Under the pieces are notes generated by a model. It worked only from the letters and a program-made list of their open reading frames with translations. It did not search any database and was not told the DNA's origin. A stretch of DNA of 64,000 nt, from assembly GCA_012184525.1 (NCBI GenBank), contig WOFQ01000086.1:1-64000 (forward strand), read 5' to 3'. Numbering within the stretch: the first letter of the stretch is position 1; each line of letters begins with the position of its first letter. Shown piece by piece: positions 1 to 10,616 of this stretch. This DNA comes from Xenoacremonium recifei. Its lineage: Eukaryota > Ascomycota > Sordariomycetes > Hypocreales > Nectriaceae. The translations under genes and the position numbers were made by a program.

Positions 1-110
1 CGGATGTCATGTTCAGCTCCAGCGAGCAGCCGAGCTCTGGCAAGTCTTGACAGATGCGTCGGTGTGTCGGGGCCTGTGTCGAAGGGGGCGGCGACTGGCA
101 CTGAGGCCAT
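1..110 (-). CDS. Possible 5' end of a gene leaving the window (partial)
   Basis: An ATG at 110-108 on the minus strand opens a frame that stays open for 36 codons to the window edge. It reads as a plausible Ala/Pro-rich N-terminus (MASVPVAAPFDTG...). Local composition is GC-rich compared with the AT-rich DNA just to its right, as expected where a coding region meets its promoter. Nothing about the function can be said from so short a piece, and the open frame could be chance. Confidence 0.35.
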   Translation of the reverse strand, partial: MASVPVAAPFDTGPDTPTHLSRLARARLLAGAEHDI

Positions 111-687
111 CGCGGGATGTTATGTTGCGTCTGTTAGTGATTTGGTGTATTTAGCGCGAGTCCCTTAACAGTGGATGCCAAGGGATGTTGATGTAAGAGG
201 GAAGTTGAGAGTAATCCAAGCCACTCCGTGATAAAAATCATATAGGGTAGTCAAAGCTGTAAATGTTTAATGCGCGTACACTCAGGATATAAACTCTATA
301 TCAATAAGCAGCGACAAAATGGCAAGTGCAATGGCAAATTTGAGATAATTGAAATTGGTAGATGTAAGTATGGCCTGCTGTCAATTTTCTTTCCCGTTAA
401 CTACGGAATACACACAATGAAGTGGATAAAAACAATATCCATGTCACTGTGTTTGACCCAAATTTGACTATCAGGAGCCTTTAGTAGGAGCTCAGTCTTC
501 ATATTTTGAGGGGGATTAAGGGGAACTACAGGCGTGGCTAGCACTAAATCACCGCGTAAGCAAAGCAAAAGAGGTTCGTGACTTGAATCAAAGTATGCGT
601 CCATTTTCAATTACCCTGTTCCCAAGTTCATTACTATTGATGACTGGAATGGGTTCCCACCGATGACTTAATATCGGCATCGATGGA
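111..687. other. Intergenic stretch, no supported gene
   Basis: AT-rich sequence between the possible partial gene at the left edge and the 3' end of the first regulator. The small open frames here (about 65-70 codons) have no recognisable motif or splice logic. I see no RNA gene or repeat. Confidence 0.5.
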
Positions 688-3382
688 TTACCCAGAATCT
701 GTTAAAATAGACAGATCGTCAAAGTCTAACTGCCCGCAATCCCCAAGGATTCCATTGATCCTCGCTTCAAAGCCATTGTCTGCCGTTAACTGATCACAGT
801 GACCTACACCGTACATACTGGTGAAATCCCGACAGCCGAGGAATGGGTCTAACTCGGTTGTCTCGTACGGACTCTCCAACATCGATGCTTGAGAGGTGGC
901 CCAATCTGATACTGACTGTTCCAGGTCTGCCAGCGTAACTTCTTGACCTTCGTTTGTTTCCATCCCACCTTGATGTGTATCTACCATGCTAGTCTTCGCT
1001 GCGTGCGTATTTGAGGGTCGGAATAATCTCGCCAGATACGAATCGAAGCATGTGCCATCTGTTGTTCTTCCACTGCTGAGACTCCAGTCTATTGCGAGTG
1101 AGACTCGCAATGCTAAGTCTGAGTTGCTGGAGACACGCTGGGCGTTATTGTCAGGCTCTGTGGTGTATAAGTCAACATGTAAGTGAGCATAATCTACGAC
1201 AAGTTGAATCATTTTGATCACTTGTTCGACGCCGTCATATTGATCTTGTAAAGTTCTCATGACCTCCATCAGAGCTTTCAAACGTTGCTCTGAGATAGGC
1301 TTTTGCTCTTCACTTGTAACAGAGTTTCCCGTCAGTGTAGTGGTACACTTGGCATCGAGAATATGTGCAGCTAGGGGATATGCCGCGTAAGCTACGCTAA
1401 TAGATGTGAGAAATTAGTGAGGCGAGTTTTGTGTCCTATACTACACGTACATGCTTATAGGTAGCCATTGTATTAGACCAAGCTCATTTAGCCGATCTAG
1501 ACTCTCTGCAATGGCAATTGTAGAGCTCCGAACCCTCTCAAAGGTATCAAAGATGCAACTTGTGCTACTCAGGTGAAGTCGTCCAGTCTTGATGCTCCGA
1601 ATAGTGTAGTGGCATATGACAGTAATAGCCCAACTAAGGCAGTCGTCAGTAACACTTTTGGTTGCGAAGCCATATACTCACTGGTAATATGTATGCATTA
1701 GGGTTATGCTCAGATGAACTGATGTATCTGCCCCCATCCTGTCTCTGTTGCTGCGATGAAAACGGGTATCTTCGTGCCACGTTGACAATGCCTCGTTGCA
1801 TGCTTCAAGCTCTTTCGAAGCGTCTTTTAAACAGTCGATACTGTTGCTCAAAGGAAAAACCATTAGTGAGACCCTAGTCAGAATGACGACAAGTCTGACT
1901 ATATGCCCAATGACGGTTGCTAAACCTTGTTTGGAATCCTCGCTATGTACCCTGGAGCGATGTATCTCAGACTGCAGCTCCAAACATCCGAGCTGCATGT
2001 TCTTTTGGAAGTCGAAATGGCCAGGTAACAGCTGGATACTGCGTCGCAAGCCCAGGGAGAGAATACGGTCACGGATGAGACAGCACCACCAAAGGCGCCT
2101 GAGTGTATTATGCTGGTCAGTACTAGTAGCCTCAAACTGTGATAAATCAGAGTACCAATCGGTCTCTACTCTCTTGGTATGTTCGATGGCAATTATGAGC
2201 CACATAGTATTGGGTTTTAGGTCGGAGCTATAAGAGGGTGTCCAGAAGGTCAAGAGTAGCGCTGCTTGAGCTACTGGTAATGCCGAGGACTCTAAGCCAG
2301 AGTCGTAAATAAGCTAAATTGGTCAGACAGAACGCTAGAAAGTGATGGACTGGCATACCTTGGCTTTTCTATAAAATGCTGCTCTGGCACTGCGAGTGCT
2401 GCTATAACCCATTTGGTTGATAGTTTTCAAAGAAACGCACTTGCAAGTCCGAGTCAGCTGCATCGCAATGAAGTTATTGAGGGGTGACTCACGTTACACG
2501 ACGCGAAAAGCATTGACTGTATTAGTAAGAGGCTTAGGGTTTTGTCTTCGGGAGGATTTGGACAAGAATATGCGTCCCAGAAGTCCTGTTCGCTCAACAT
2601 GGGGAGAAGAGGATGAACGTGGCAGAAATATTGCCGTACGAACTGGTCAAGAATCGAAGGTACCGGAAGTTGGAAACATCCCTGCGAATCTAGGTATTGA
2701 ATCTCCCTAGCTGGCACATAAAAGACATTTGTTCGTGCAACGAATGTGTATGTGCAATACACAACCATATTAGATGGACTGGTCGAGCATTCTGAGAGCC
2801 AATTTGAACTAGCAGTTGAAGCGAGGCCTGGAGCGGATGGTGTTCCTTGTTAGATATTCTTAACTTAGGATCGCGATAAATGAAGCTACGTTGAAGCTTA
2901 CTGCCTTTGAAGGTATTCCAAATGGATCCCCCCCATTTCTCCTGACCATGCGGGAAATCAGGTGTAGCAGAGGGCGCGTCTTTGGCAAGGTCATCGCCTT
3001 GAGCATCCGGCACGGGATTAATTGATCTATGAAACAGGGGTATAGGTACACCCAGCGTGTGGTATGGTTGAGTGTCATCGGGGTTGCTCGGTCGTCTTTT
3101 GTTGGATTTTGCATTCTCGCGATTCTCTCTAGGTTGACTTAGGAGGGAGCTTGGTTAACAAAGAAATTATTCAATATTCTTGAATGATGCTTACCATCTC
3201 AAAGCTCTCCTTGCAACCACGCAGTCTTTTTCATCAAGCTTGCAATTCATACAAGGCTGACCGTTTTTGGCGACGTCGCATCGGACTTTCCGTTGCCGAC
3301 AGCCTAGGCAAGCCAGAGGTGCTCTTGTCTTGGGCCTGGGGTGAAGCCCAGTTCGGTTTTGTTCAAGTGTACAGTAGGACAT
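688..3382 (-). CDS. Zn2Cys6 fungal transcription factor (seven exons; stop codon at one splice junction)
   Basis: Likely pathway regulator acting in the nucleus. Proposed exons on the minus strand: 3382-3195, 3128-2902, 2845-2493, 2439-2359, 2313-1682, 1633-1451 and 1396-688 (791 codons). Exon 1 carries a complete binuclear cluster, C-x2-C-x6-C-x8-C-x2-C-x6-C, near residues 25-54. The middle shows the usual fungal transcription-factor homology region (FVRQYFCHVHPLLPML, later RRLWWCCLIRDR). All junctions from exon 2 onward keep phase. The junction of exons 1 and 2 does not: the canonical donor (after 3195) and acceptor (before 3128) create TGA in frame. A farther acceptor, about 45 bp into exon 2 just before a CAACCCC, would avoid it. 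The gene is divergent from the dioxygenase-like gene at 4037. Confidence 0.75.
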
Positions 3383-4036
3383 ATTTGAAACAATTCTATT
3401 CCTACTAAGAAGTGCGGAAGTGGTGATTTGATTTCGATCAAGGAGTCATGGTTGTATATGTGTTTTTCGAGGTTATAAGGCTGATAACACTTAGCGAGTC
3501 AATCTGGCGGCAAAGCTCACCAGTACAGCAGCGTCAACCGTGACGGCAGTGAATGCACTTCGTCGAGTATTGGGAGCCGGGAAAGTAGATAAGAGTTGGT
3601 CCGGTTTCCCTGAATCTCGGGACTACATTGCTCAGTCTCGTGCTCGAGATGTCTCCGCTTACCTCCTTTGAGACGCATCGGGGCCTACTCTGCATACAAA
3701 GTCATTTGATCAGCGTTAGGAAATAAAAGTCTTAGCAAACTATGACCCAGGTAGAATTGTCAGGTTCTGGCTCCGATAAGCCTCTCTTGTTCCACCGTGC
3801 CGGCCTAGGTTGCATCGCCCCGGAGCCCGGATGTATGAGCTCCGCAAATGACCAGGATCTGTGCGTCGAACAAAATTGCCAGAGGCTGTGCATGACCTAA
3901 TCAAAATGTGCAGCATATTATGATCAACTTGTTGCAGCCCTCCCAGGACTACTCAGGATCTTCGCGGTATTACTCGCCGTATTGTCGCTGAAAATCACAA
4001 ATCCGAATTGAACAAAGTTTCTTGAAACGCACCACC
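3383..4036. promoter_or_regulatory. Divergent promoter between regulator and dioxygenase-like gene
   Basis: A 654-bp intergenic region with a transcription-factor start on the left (minus) and a VOC-protein start on the right (plus). It contains pyrimidine-rich patches and a CACCACC context before the rightward ATG. It is expected to hold promoters for both genes, but no specific operator is proven. Confidence 0.45.
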
Positions 4037-4669
4037 ATGAGCACAGCAACTCTAAGGATGGACAAGGTCTTATCGCCGAAAAGCTTGGCCCATGTTGTGC
4101 TTCGAACAGCCAACTTCAAGCCAATGGTAGCTTTTTATAAAGCTTTTCTCGGTGCTCATACCACATTTGAAAATGATCAACTCACGTTCCTCACCTATGA
4201 CGATGAGCACCATCGTCTGGCGATCGGCTATGTCCCAGGAACCTCGGAGAAGATTCCGACATCCTCAGGCCTGGAGCATATCGCTTTCGCGTTTGACACA
4301 CTTGAGGAACTGGTTCAGGCCTATCAACAGCGAAAGGCTCGAGGGATTGTGCCTATTTGGTGCGTTAATCATGGTCCGACTACGAGCATCTATTATCAGG
4401 ATCCGGATGGAAACCAGCTAGAAACCCAAGTTGATAATTTTGATACAGTAGGGGAAACCAATGAAATGATGAACTCGGAGGAGTATGCAAAGAACCCAAT
4501 TGGAGTTGATTTTGATCCCATGGAGTTGATTTCTAGACTCAGGGCCGGAGAAGACGAAAAAGTACTTAAGAAGAGGGAGAAAATTGGACCACGAGGATTT
4601 GATACAATCCCAAGGCCACCTCCAAGAGATATTAGGGATAGCTATGAGGTTATCAACCAGGGTACATGA
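4037..4669 (+). CDS. Single-domain extradiol dioxygenase-like VOC (glyoxalase-fold) protein
   Basis: Intronless, 210 residues from the ATG at 4037, which has a good context (CCACCATGA). The vicinal-oxygen-chelate fold signature is clear. Candidate metal ligands are His19 (SLAHVVLR), His81 (GLEHIAF) and Glu129 (NQLETQ), the 2-His-1-Glu set of Fe(II) extradiol dioxygenases. His112 and Tyr120, in a block reading NHGPTTSIYYQDPDGN, match the positions of the catalytic His and Tyr of catechol-2,3-dioxygenase-type enzymes. A C-terminal tail of about 70 residues is charged and extends past the fold. The inferred role is cleavage or oxygenation of a catechol-like intermediate, probably cytosolic. The neighbouring flavin hydroxylases fit such a step. 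It could instead be a non-oxidative VOC isomerase. Confidence 0.85.
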   Translation: MSTATLRMDKVLSPKSLAHVVLRTANFKPMVAFYKAFLGAHTTFENDQLTFLTYDDEHHRLAIGYVPGTSEKIPTSSGLEHIAFAFDTLEELVQAYQQRKARGIVPIWCVNHGPTTSIYYQDPDGNQLETQVDNFDTVGETNEMMNSEEYAKNPIGVDFDPMELISRLRAGEDEKVLKKREKIGPRGFDTIPRPPPRDIRDSYEVINQGT

Positions 4670-5135
4670 CGAAAAAGCGGTTTAAGTTTTGTATATTAAT
4701 TCCTTCTACCTATGGAAAAGCTCTTCTTGCTTGACGAATTACAATACTGCCTACAAGGAAGCTCTAATTCATCTTGTTTAATTTTGATCCGTAATTATTC
4801 TTAACAACAGTTGAACAAGTCCGTCTCCCGGCTATGAAGAACCCAGGCTGGGATTGACTTGGATCTGCTGTCTTGATCTGGTACAGGCAGAAACTTGCAT
4901 CGGGGATGCGAAGCTACGTGGCGACCTGGTAGCAATGCTCACAGGAAGATCGGCACTCCGCGGCCCGAGTTCTTTATTTCCGAGCGGCACACTCTGGAAG
5001 AATGCTAGAACGAGTATATTAAACATCAAACTGACGGACGCCTTCGTGACATTACTTGTCCTAGGCTTTATTTACTCAAATATCGGGTTAAATGTTACCG
5101 TAGAGATACCTGTTGTAGTCAAATCGAGTGCCAGA
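4670..5135. other. Intergenic spacer before the SnoaL-like gene
   Basis: About 470 bp between tandem plus-strand genes. It contains a CTCCGCGGCC stretch near 4957-4966, resembling the TCCGCGG-containing sites farther downstream. The open frame that runs through it into the next gene has no start-proximal motif and is not proposed as coding. Confidence 0.4.
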
Positions 5136-5809
5136 ATGGTTGATTGGAAGAAAGAGGTAAGAGTTTTGCAAATGGAATTTGCCACATTTACCGACTGATT
5201 TCTAAAAGACGGACTTCACTTCGGTGACAGAGCTCCACAAGGGGTTGACAATGCCATTGAGCAAGGTATGATCAGTCTATCGCTCACTTCATCTCTTGAG
5301 TTAACCGAAAGCTCTCTTCTTTCACTCAGTATCGGAATCCAGATCTAGCATCTACTGAACAGGAAATTCTGGATTTCTATAAGAAATTTGGTAATTTTCT
5401 CAATCATGAAAGCCACGATGATCCCTCCGCAGGGAAGAGATTCTTTGATTTGGAAGATTATTTCATCTTTGATCTGATGGGAACCGTGTCTCGTCCAGAT
5501 CTCGAAGCGCATTATGACCATATCACTCCCTATCTAGGTAAAACAAATCAGCGATTCAAAGAAATTGAAATCACGGCAGTGACCTATGATTTTGGGTATA
5601 TAACTGCGGTGCAGCGCGTTGACGGTATTGCCGCAGACGGTTCTCCGTACGATTTCTCATTTCGATCTACATCCATACTTCGAAAAGTGGATGATTGTTG
5701 GGAGTTTGTACATGAGCATTACTCTTTCCCGGTAGATATGGCTACGAAAATTGCAGATTTCACGGGAAGACAGGATGTCTCGGAGTCTGTAGAGTTCAAG
5801 AAGAACTAG
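5136..5809 (+). CDS. SnoaL/ketosteroid-isomerase-like (NTF2-fold) protein
   Basis: Three exons, 5136-5156, 5209-5265 and 5330-5809, with introns of 52 and 64 bp, join in phase to give 185 residues. The last exon has the pattern of SnoaL-like/NTF2-fold proteins: an N-terminal helix followed by a curved sheet (ITAVTYDFGYITAVQRVDG..., then ...DCWEFVHEHYSFPV). In fungal secondary metabolism such small proteins act as cyclases or isomerases (the Trt14/AusH group, for example), but others act in hydroxylation or have no known catalysis. The start at 5136 is preferred over the ATG at 5251 because the upstream exon has clean splice sites and keeps frame. It lies in tandem with the P450 gene at 6217. 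Confidence 0.75.
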
Positions 5810-5914
5810 TTTGTTTCTCAAATTCAAATTTACCTTGACTATCAAACCACCAAAAAGATTTCTGTGGGGATTGCGGGTCTTGTCCATTTCAATATCCGCG
5901 GAATTCAGGCAACC

Positions 5915-5930
5915 GGATCTCCGGAGATCC
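5915..5930. promoter_or_regulatory. 16-bp perfect palindrome (candidate Zn2Cys6 operator)
   Basis: The sequence GGATCTCCGGAGATCC equals its own reverse complement. With the flanking C it includes CGG-N4-CCG, the inverted-triplet layout recognised by many Zn2Cys6 dimers. It lies about 290 bp upstream of the P450 start and 105 bp past the SnoaL-like stop. A TCCGCGGA core sits nearby at about 5895-5902 and a CTCCGCGGC at about 6002. The assignment is inferred from sequence only. Confidence 0.45.
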
Positions 5931-6216
5931 TAACAGTTTTGCATGTGACACCAGGACCAAGGAATCATTTACCTCCGGCGATTGGAACATTGGATCCGGT
6001 ACTCCGCGGCGCAAATCGTGAGTTGCTGACACTCAATATGACGATCCCATACAACGGAGACGAAATAAGTCTCACAAACACTAGAATGTGATTTAGTCAA
6101 ATAGTTGGCCCAAAAAGTTCATGTTGTCTTGAAAGTAACTTTCACTGTATTGCTTGTCCCCGAAAAGTTCTTGGCAATCCCACTTATTGATTGAAGACGG
6201 CTGTCATTATTTCAAA

Positions 6217-7976
6217 ATGCTTGAAAAGCTCATAGAAACGGCTGAGAGGTCCCTCATGACATCTATGACCAAACTTTTAGGATTTGTCGGAGCTATAGTG
6301 AGTTCCTGAGAAGCTGTTAAGTTAGACTTAAACGTTGAAAGTTTGTAGGCTATTGCGTATTTTACTGGACTTCTTTCATATGACAAGAGGCGAAAGCATT
6401 TGCCCCCCGGCCCCAAGGGTTACCCGATAATTGGAAACTTGGCCTCGCTATCTAACCCTGATGATATTCCTAAAATTACGAAGGAATGGGCTAAAGAGTT
6501 CGGTCCAATTGTGTATACACGAATGGGGGGGACGGATTGGATCTGGCTGAATGCTGCAAACGTAGCAAAGGAGCTGCTAGACAAGCGGGGTTCAAAATAC
6601 TCTTCCCGACCGAGGATGCCGATGGCCTTCGAAGCTACTTCCAACAGTAATCGAGAGATCTTCATGCCGTACGGTGAACGTTGGAGAACTCTCCGCAAGC
6701 TAAGCCACTCTGCTTTGAACTTCAATACTTCTGCAACTTATAAGCCCATCCAGGACTTCGAGTCAAAACAGGTTTTGTACGAATTTCTCAATTCTAGTGA
6801 CTCTAAGGCCTTCTACGATATCAACAGGCGATACTCTGCCAGTGTAGTCATGACGTTCACGTATGGCCACCGAGTAGCAGATTGGAATGATCCATATATT
6901 AAGAAGATATATGAGGTGCTGGAGCATTTTACCCTCATGTCAGAACCTGGTGCTTGGTTAGTTGATGCATTCCCGTCACTTTCTATTTTTCCATCATGGA
7001 TGGTGCAGAGTTGGTGGAAAACCGGCCGAAAGTGGTTCGCCTACGACCGCGAAGTATATCTCGAGTTTTATCTTGACCTAGTGAGAAAGATCAAAGACGG
7101 CACTGCGCCGGATTGTTTTATAAAAGACTTCTACGAGGCCGGCCTCGAGAAATCGGGCATTAATGATGAGCAAGCCGCCTACGCTGCTGGAGGCATAGTA
7201 GAAGCCGGGAGCGAGTCAACTTCAACTGTGATAAACGCTTGGATCATGGTGTGTCAGATATACCCAGAGGTTGTGGCAGATGCACAAGCGGAGCTGGATC
7301 GAGTCGTTGGGCCGGACAGAATGCCAGGCTTCGAGGACGAAGAAAACCTTCCCTACATTCGAGCAATGGTAAAAGAAACACTCCGATTCTGGCCCATCAC
7401 AAAAGTGGGTATGAACCATGCCACAACGCAGGACGACTGGTACGAGAAGTATTTTATCCCGAAAGGGTCAGTTGTCATGTTGAACTGGTGGTAAGTACTC
7501 AACTCAAATTACAAATTACAAAGGATTCTCTGACAAATGCTTCATTTTGTAGGGCTATTCATTATGACGAGTCTCGTTGGGAGAATCCTGAGAAGTTTGA
7601 TCCAAAACGCTATCTTAACGATCCATACACTACCGCGGAAGCCGTAAATCTTCCTGATGGAAACGAGAGGGACCACTTCTCATATGGGGCCGGGCGAAGA
7701 ATCTGCAGTGGTATGCACTTGGCTCAAAACTCACTTTTTATTAACATGGCACGTACACTATGGGCATTCAACATCAAGCGTGGCAAAGGGCCCGATGGGA
7801 AAGAAATTGAGCCTACTATCAAGACCGAACCGGGGTTTTTGATGGTCCCAAGCAGGTTTCAGGCGATATTAGAACCGCGAAGCAGTAGACACGCGGAGAT
7901 TGTAGAGAAGGATTGGGTAGCTGCCCAAAATGTCGGCGTGGTCGCGAACCGAAAAAGAACGTCTCTGAAACGGTAG
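6217..7976 (+). CDS. Cytochrome P450 monooxygenase (first of two)
   Basis: Exons 6217-6297, 6349-7490 and 7553-7976 give 548 residues. A hydrophobic N-terminal anchor (about residues 19-36) is followed by the proline hinge LPPGPKGYPIIGN. The I-helix reads AGGIVEAGSEST, the ExxR motif is KETLRFW (about residues 370-373), and the heme loop is FSYGAGRRICSG with the ligand Cys near 459. All key elements are intact, so it should be an ER-bound monooxygenase using a reductase partner. The overall look resembles fungal O-methylsterigmatocystin-oxidoreductase-type P450s. The substrate is unknown, and neighbouring flavin monooxygenases and a dioxygenase-like gene suggest a shared oxidative pathway. 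It is convergent with the FAD monooxygenase ending at 8401. Confidence 0.93.
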
Positions 7977-8400
7977 CTTGTCAGATATAGGATACGAACG
8001 TTTTCGATCAAGCAACTTACAAAGGGGGAAACAGTTTAACATCAAAGTGATATTTTACTTGAATGGAAAGAGGATTTTATTATGAGGAGTTCTCATGTTA
8101 CTCTATACGTGAGAAACTAAACTGATCTACTACATGAGTTATGTAGCTCATGGTGTGCCACGGCTCGAATTACGTCTTACGTCTCAGCTGAGCTTGTACC
8201 TAATTTCTTATTCATCTTACTTCCACTTAAGAGATTGAAGTAACCAATAGCAGTTCTACCATAGTGAACCAAGCCTAACATCGTTCTTTCATATTTTAAC
8301 AATAAAAGAATTTGCTGTTTCCTCGCACTATACGTCCACATGGGCTTAGATATGACTAAGCTTTAGGATTGAACCTTGCCAATCTTCTTGAGAATCCGAC
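7977..8400. terminator. Shared 3' region of convergent genes
   Basis: About 420 bp of AT-rich DNA between the P450 stop (7976) and the stop of the minus-strand FAD monooxygenase (8401). AATAAA-like stretches such as ACAATAAAAG near 8300 could serve polyadenylation. No gene is seen. Confidence 0.4.
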
Positions 8401-10376
8401 TCACGCGCCTCTGTTGTCGATCTTGCCAGTGATCGTCATCAGAACTCCACGAGCCAAAGAAAGATTGGCGACATTTTCGCCTCTCCAGGCAACATGACCA
8501 TCCGGGCGAACTAGGACCAGCGGCTTCTGCCATACATTGGCTGCATGGTCCTCTCCTGTGAGAGTGACTCTATGAAGTGGAATCTTCAAGACTCTAGCGG
8601 CTTCTATAAAGAACTTTGCTCCCAAATCGAGTGATGATTCTTCTCTAAATTCGACCAAAGAAAACTCTTTTCCCATCAGACTAAATATGGGCGACGAGTT
8701 CTTGAGGAAGACATGCGGTGCACGACTCCCAGGCCATGTTGTGGGTAGATAGGTATGTGGGTCCCAAGCTGGCTCAGTTTCGGACTCATCTGGTATACAG
8801 ATCGAAGACTTATATCGGTAGCCCATCTCAATGCCTAGATCCGTATTCTCACCATCATTAGCAGTGTAGTACTCTGAGACAGCTTTTCTTAGGCAGGACC
8901 CTTGTTCAGAACTCTTGTCTATCTCGGTAGGGTTATCTCCTAACAGCTCTACGGCTTTGAGGTGAACAGACATATGTATACCAGACCGTTCAACGTTCTG
9001 ACGCGCAACAGGTTTACGCTCTTGCTCGTAGGAGCGAAGCAAGCCTGAACCGCCATAACCACGGATTACGGCGGCAAGCTTCCATGCAATATCAAAGGCG
9101 TCGCCCAAACCGGTGTTCATGCCGTAACCGCCGGTGGGAATATTTTGGTGTGCTGAGTCTCCTGCAAGGAATAGATGGTGAAGAGGACCGGAGAATCTTT
9201 CTGCGACAGCAATACTTGGCTGGTAGATGGATCGTACCAGAATCTCATCAATCTGAATCCGAAATGGATCGTACATGCCACCTAAAACACTATAGACGGC
9301 GTCCTCCGAATTGACGGAAGAACCGTCTGAGCCAGTAGGTAAAGGATAGTGGACGGTGAATATTTCCTGTACATTGATGATTGTTAACCAAACCCTCGAG
9401 AAAGATGTGTTCCGTAGCAGACCTTCTCATCTTGTGATATTACGGCACCCCCAAACCCGCCATTCTTCAACATGAATAAGTGCCAAAAACGGCCTTGTTT
9501 GTGAAGCTTTGATAAATTCCTGGATCGGAAATGGACGAGGAGGAATGAGATCGGACTAAATCGAGCCAACTTGGTAAGCAAAGGCCCTACATAACGAGCA
9601 TTACAAATGCCATGGGTTAGCAGTCTTACAGGGGGCCACCATCAAGGTCTATACCAAGGTCTTTGCGGCATCTGCTTGATGCGCCATCGCTTCCCACAGC
9701 GTATTTGGCCCTGAAATCCATCGTTTTCCCTGTTACTTCCACAGCCACACGGGCTTCGACACCGTCAACTGTTTCTTTGATCGATTCAAGCTTATGACCA
9801 TAGTGAAGGTCAATCATAGTGCTCTGGTGGCATCTATCTCTCATCCAAGTTTCGAAGATTCTTTGAGAGATCCTTTGATAAGGCTCAAGTGGCTGGGTCC
9901 CGTCATTACGAGCCTTGATAGATTGTTTGTAAGTGTTGACAGACGGATGATCCCAGCGAGCAACGGGGTCATCTTGACTGAGACCGCTGGAAATTAATAC
10001 TGTATATGGTATATGACCTGGAACCCCTGTAGCAGTCCGGTAAGTAAAGAGCAGGTAAAATGTTATTGTCGTTCTACTTACCTTGACTGCGTAGTTCTTC
10101 TGCCAGTCCGATTCTCTCGATTAACTCCATGGATCTCGCGTTCGTTAGATCCATTTTTGGCCACCTACGCTGAGAATCAGTCTTAAAATCTCTTATAGGA
10201 CTTTTTGGAGGTATAATCTACTTTGTTGGCTCATCATTCCTCTCCAGGACAACTGATCTGACACCATGGAAAGCGAGGACAGCGGCGGTCATCAGGCCAA
10301 CGGGACCACCGCCTAAAATGAGCACCGTGTCCTCGGGAATCACGATAAACTTGTCGATTTCACTTGAAACAGCCAT
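8401..10376 (-). CDS. FAD-dependent aromatic monooxygenase, phenol-hydroxylase type (class A)
   Basis: Exons on the minus strand 10376-10222, 10164-10082, 10026-9630, 9555-9423 and 9366-8401 give 577 residues in one continuous frame. The dinucleotide motif is GGGPVG at residues 22-27, the DG motif GSDGASS is near 193, and the second FAD motif LAGDSAHQNIPTGGYGMN has its Asp near 326. A C-terminal thioredoxin-like extension (ending ...VLVRPDGHVAWRG...) is typical of phenol 2-monooxygenase/TetX-like enzymes of about 550-650 residues. The expected reaction is NAD(P)H- and O2-dependent hydroxylation of an aromatic or polyketide ring. The fourth intron uses the farther of two possible acceptors. 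The nearer one, 31 bp upstream, runs into a stop. Confidence 0.92.
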
Positions 10377-10616
10377 GGCATTCAATGTCAGTACACTTGA
10401 GCATTAGCTAGTGGGCATTATTCGCTATCAAGCCTCTTGGTATTAAGATCTGACATACTTGAAGTAAGCATCCTGGACCAATCGGAGGAGCTGTGGCATG
10501 ACCATTGCCGGAAGTTCGGAGTTCCATCTTCCGGCGGAGGTTCGCGGGGAATTGAAAGATGAATTGCTAGAACTAAATGGGTACTACAAGCAATACCCCT
10601 TGTCCGGGACTCTTCC

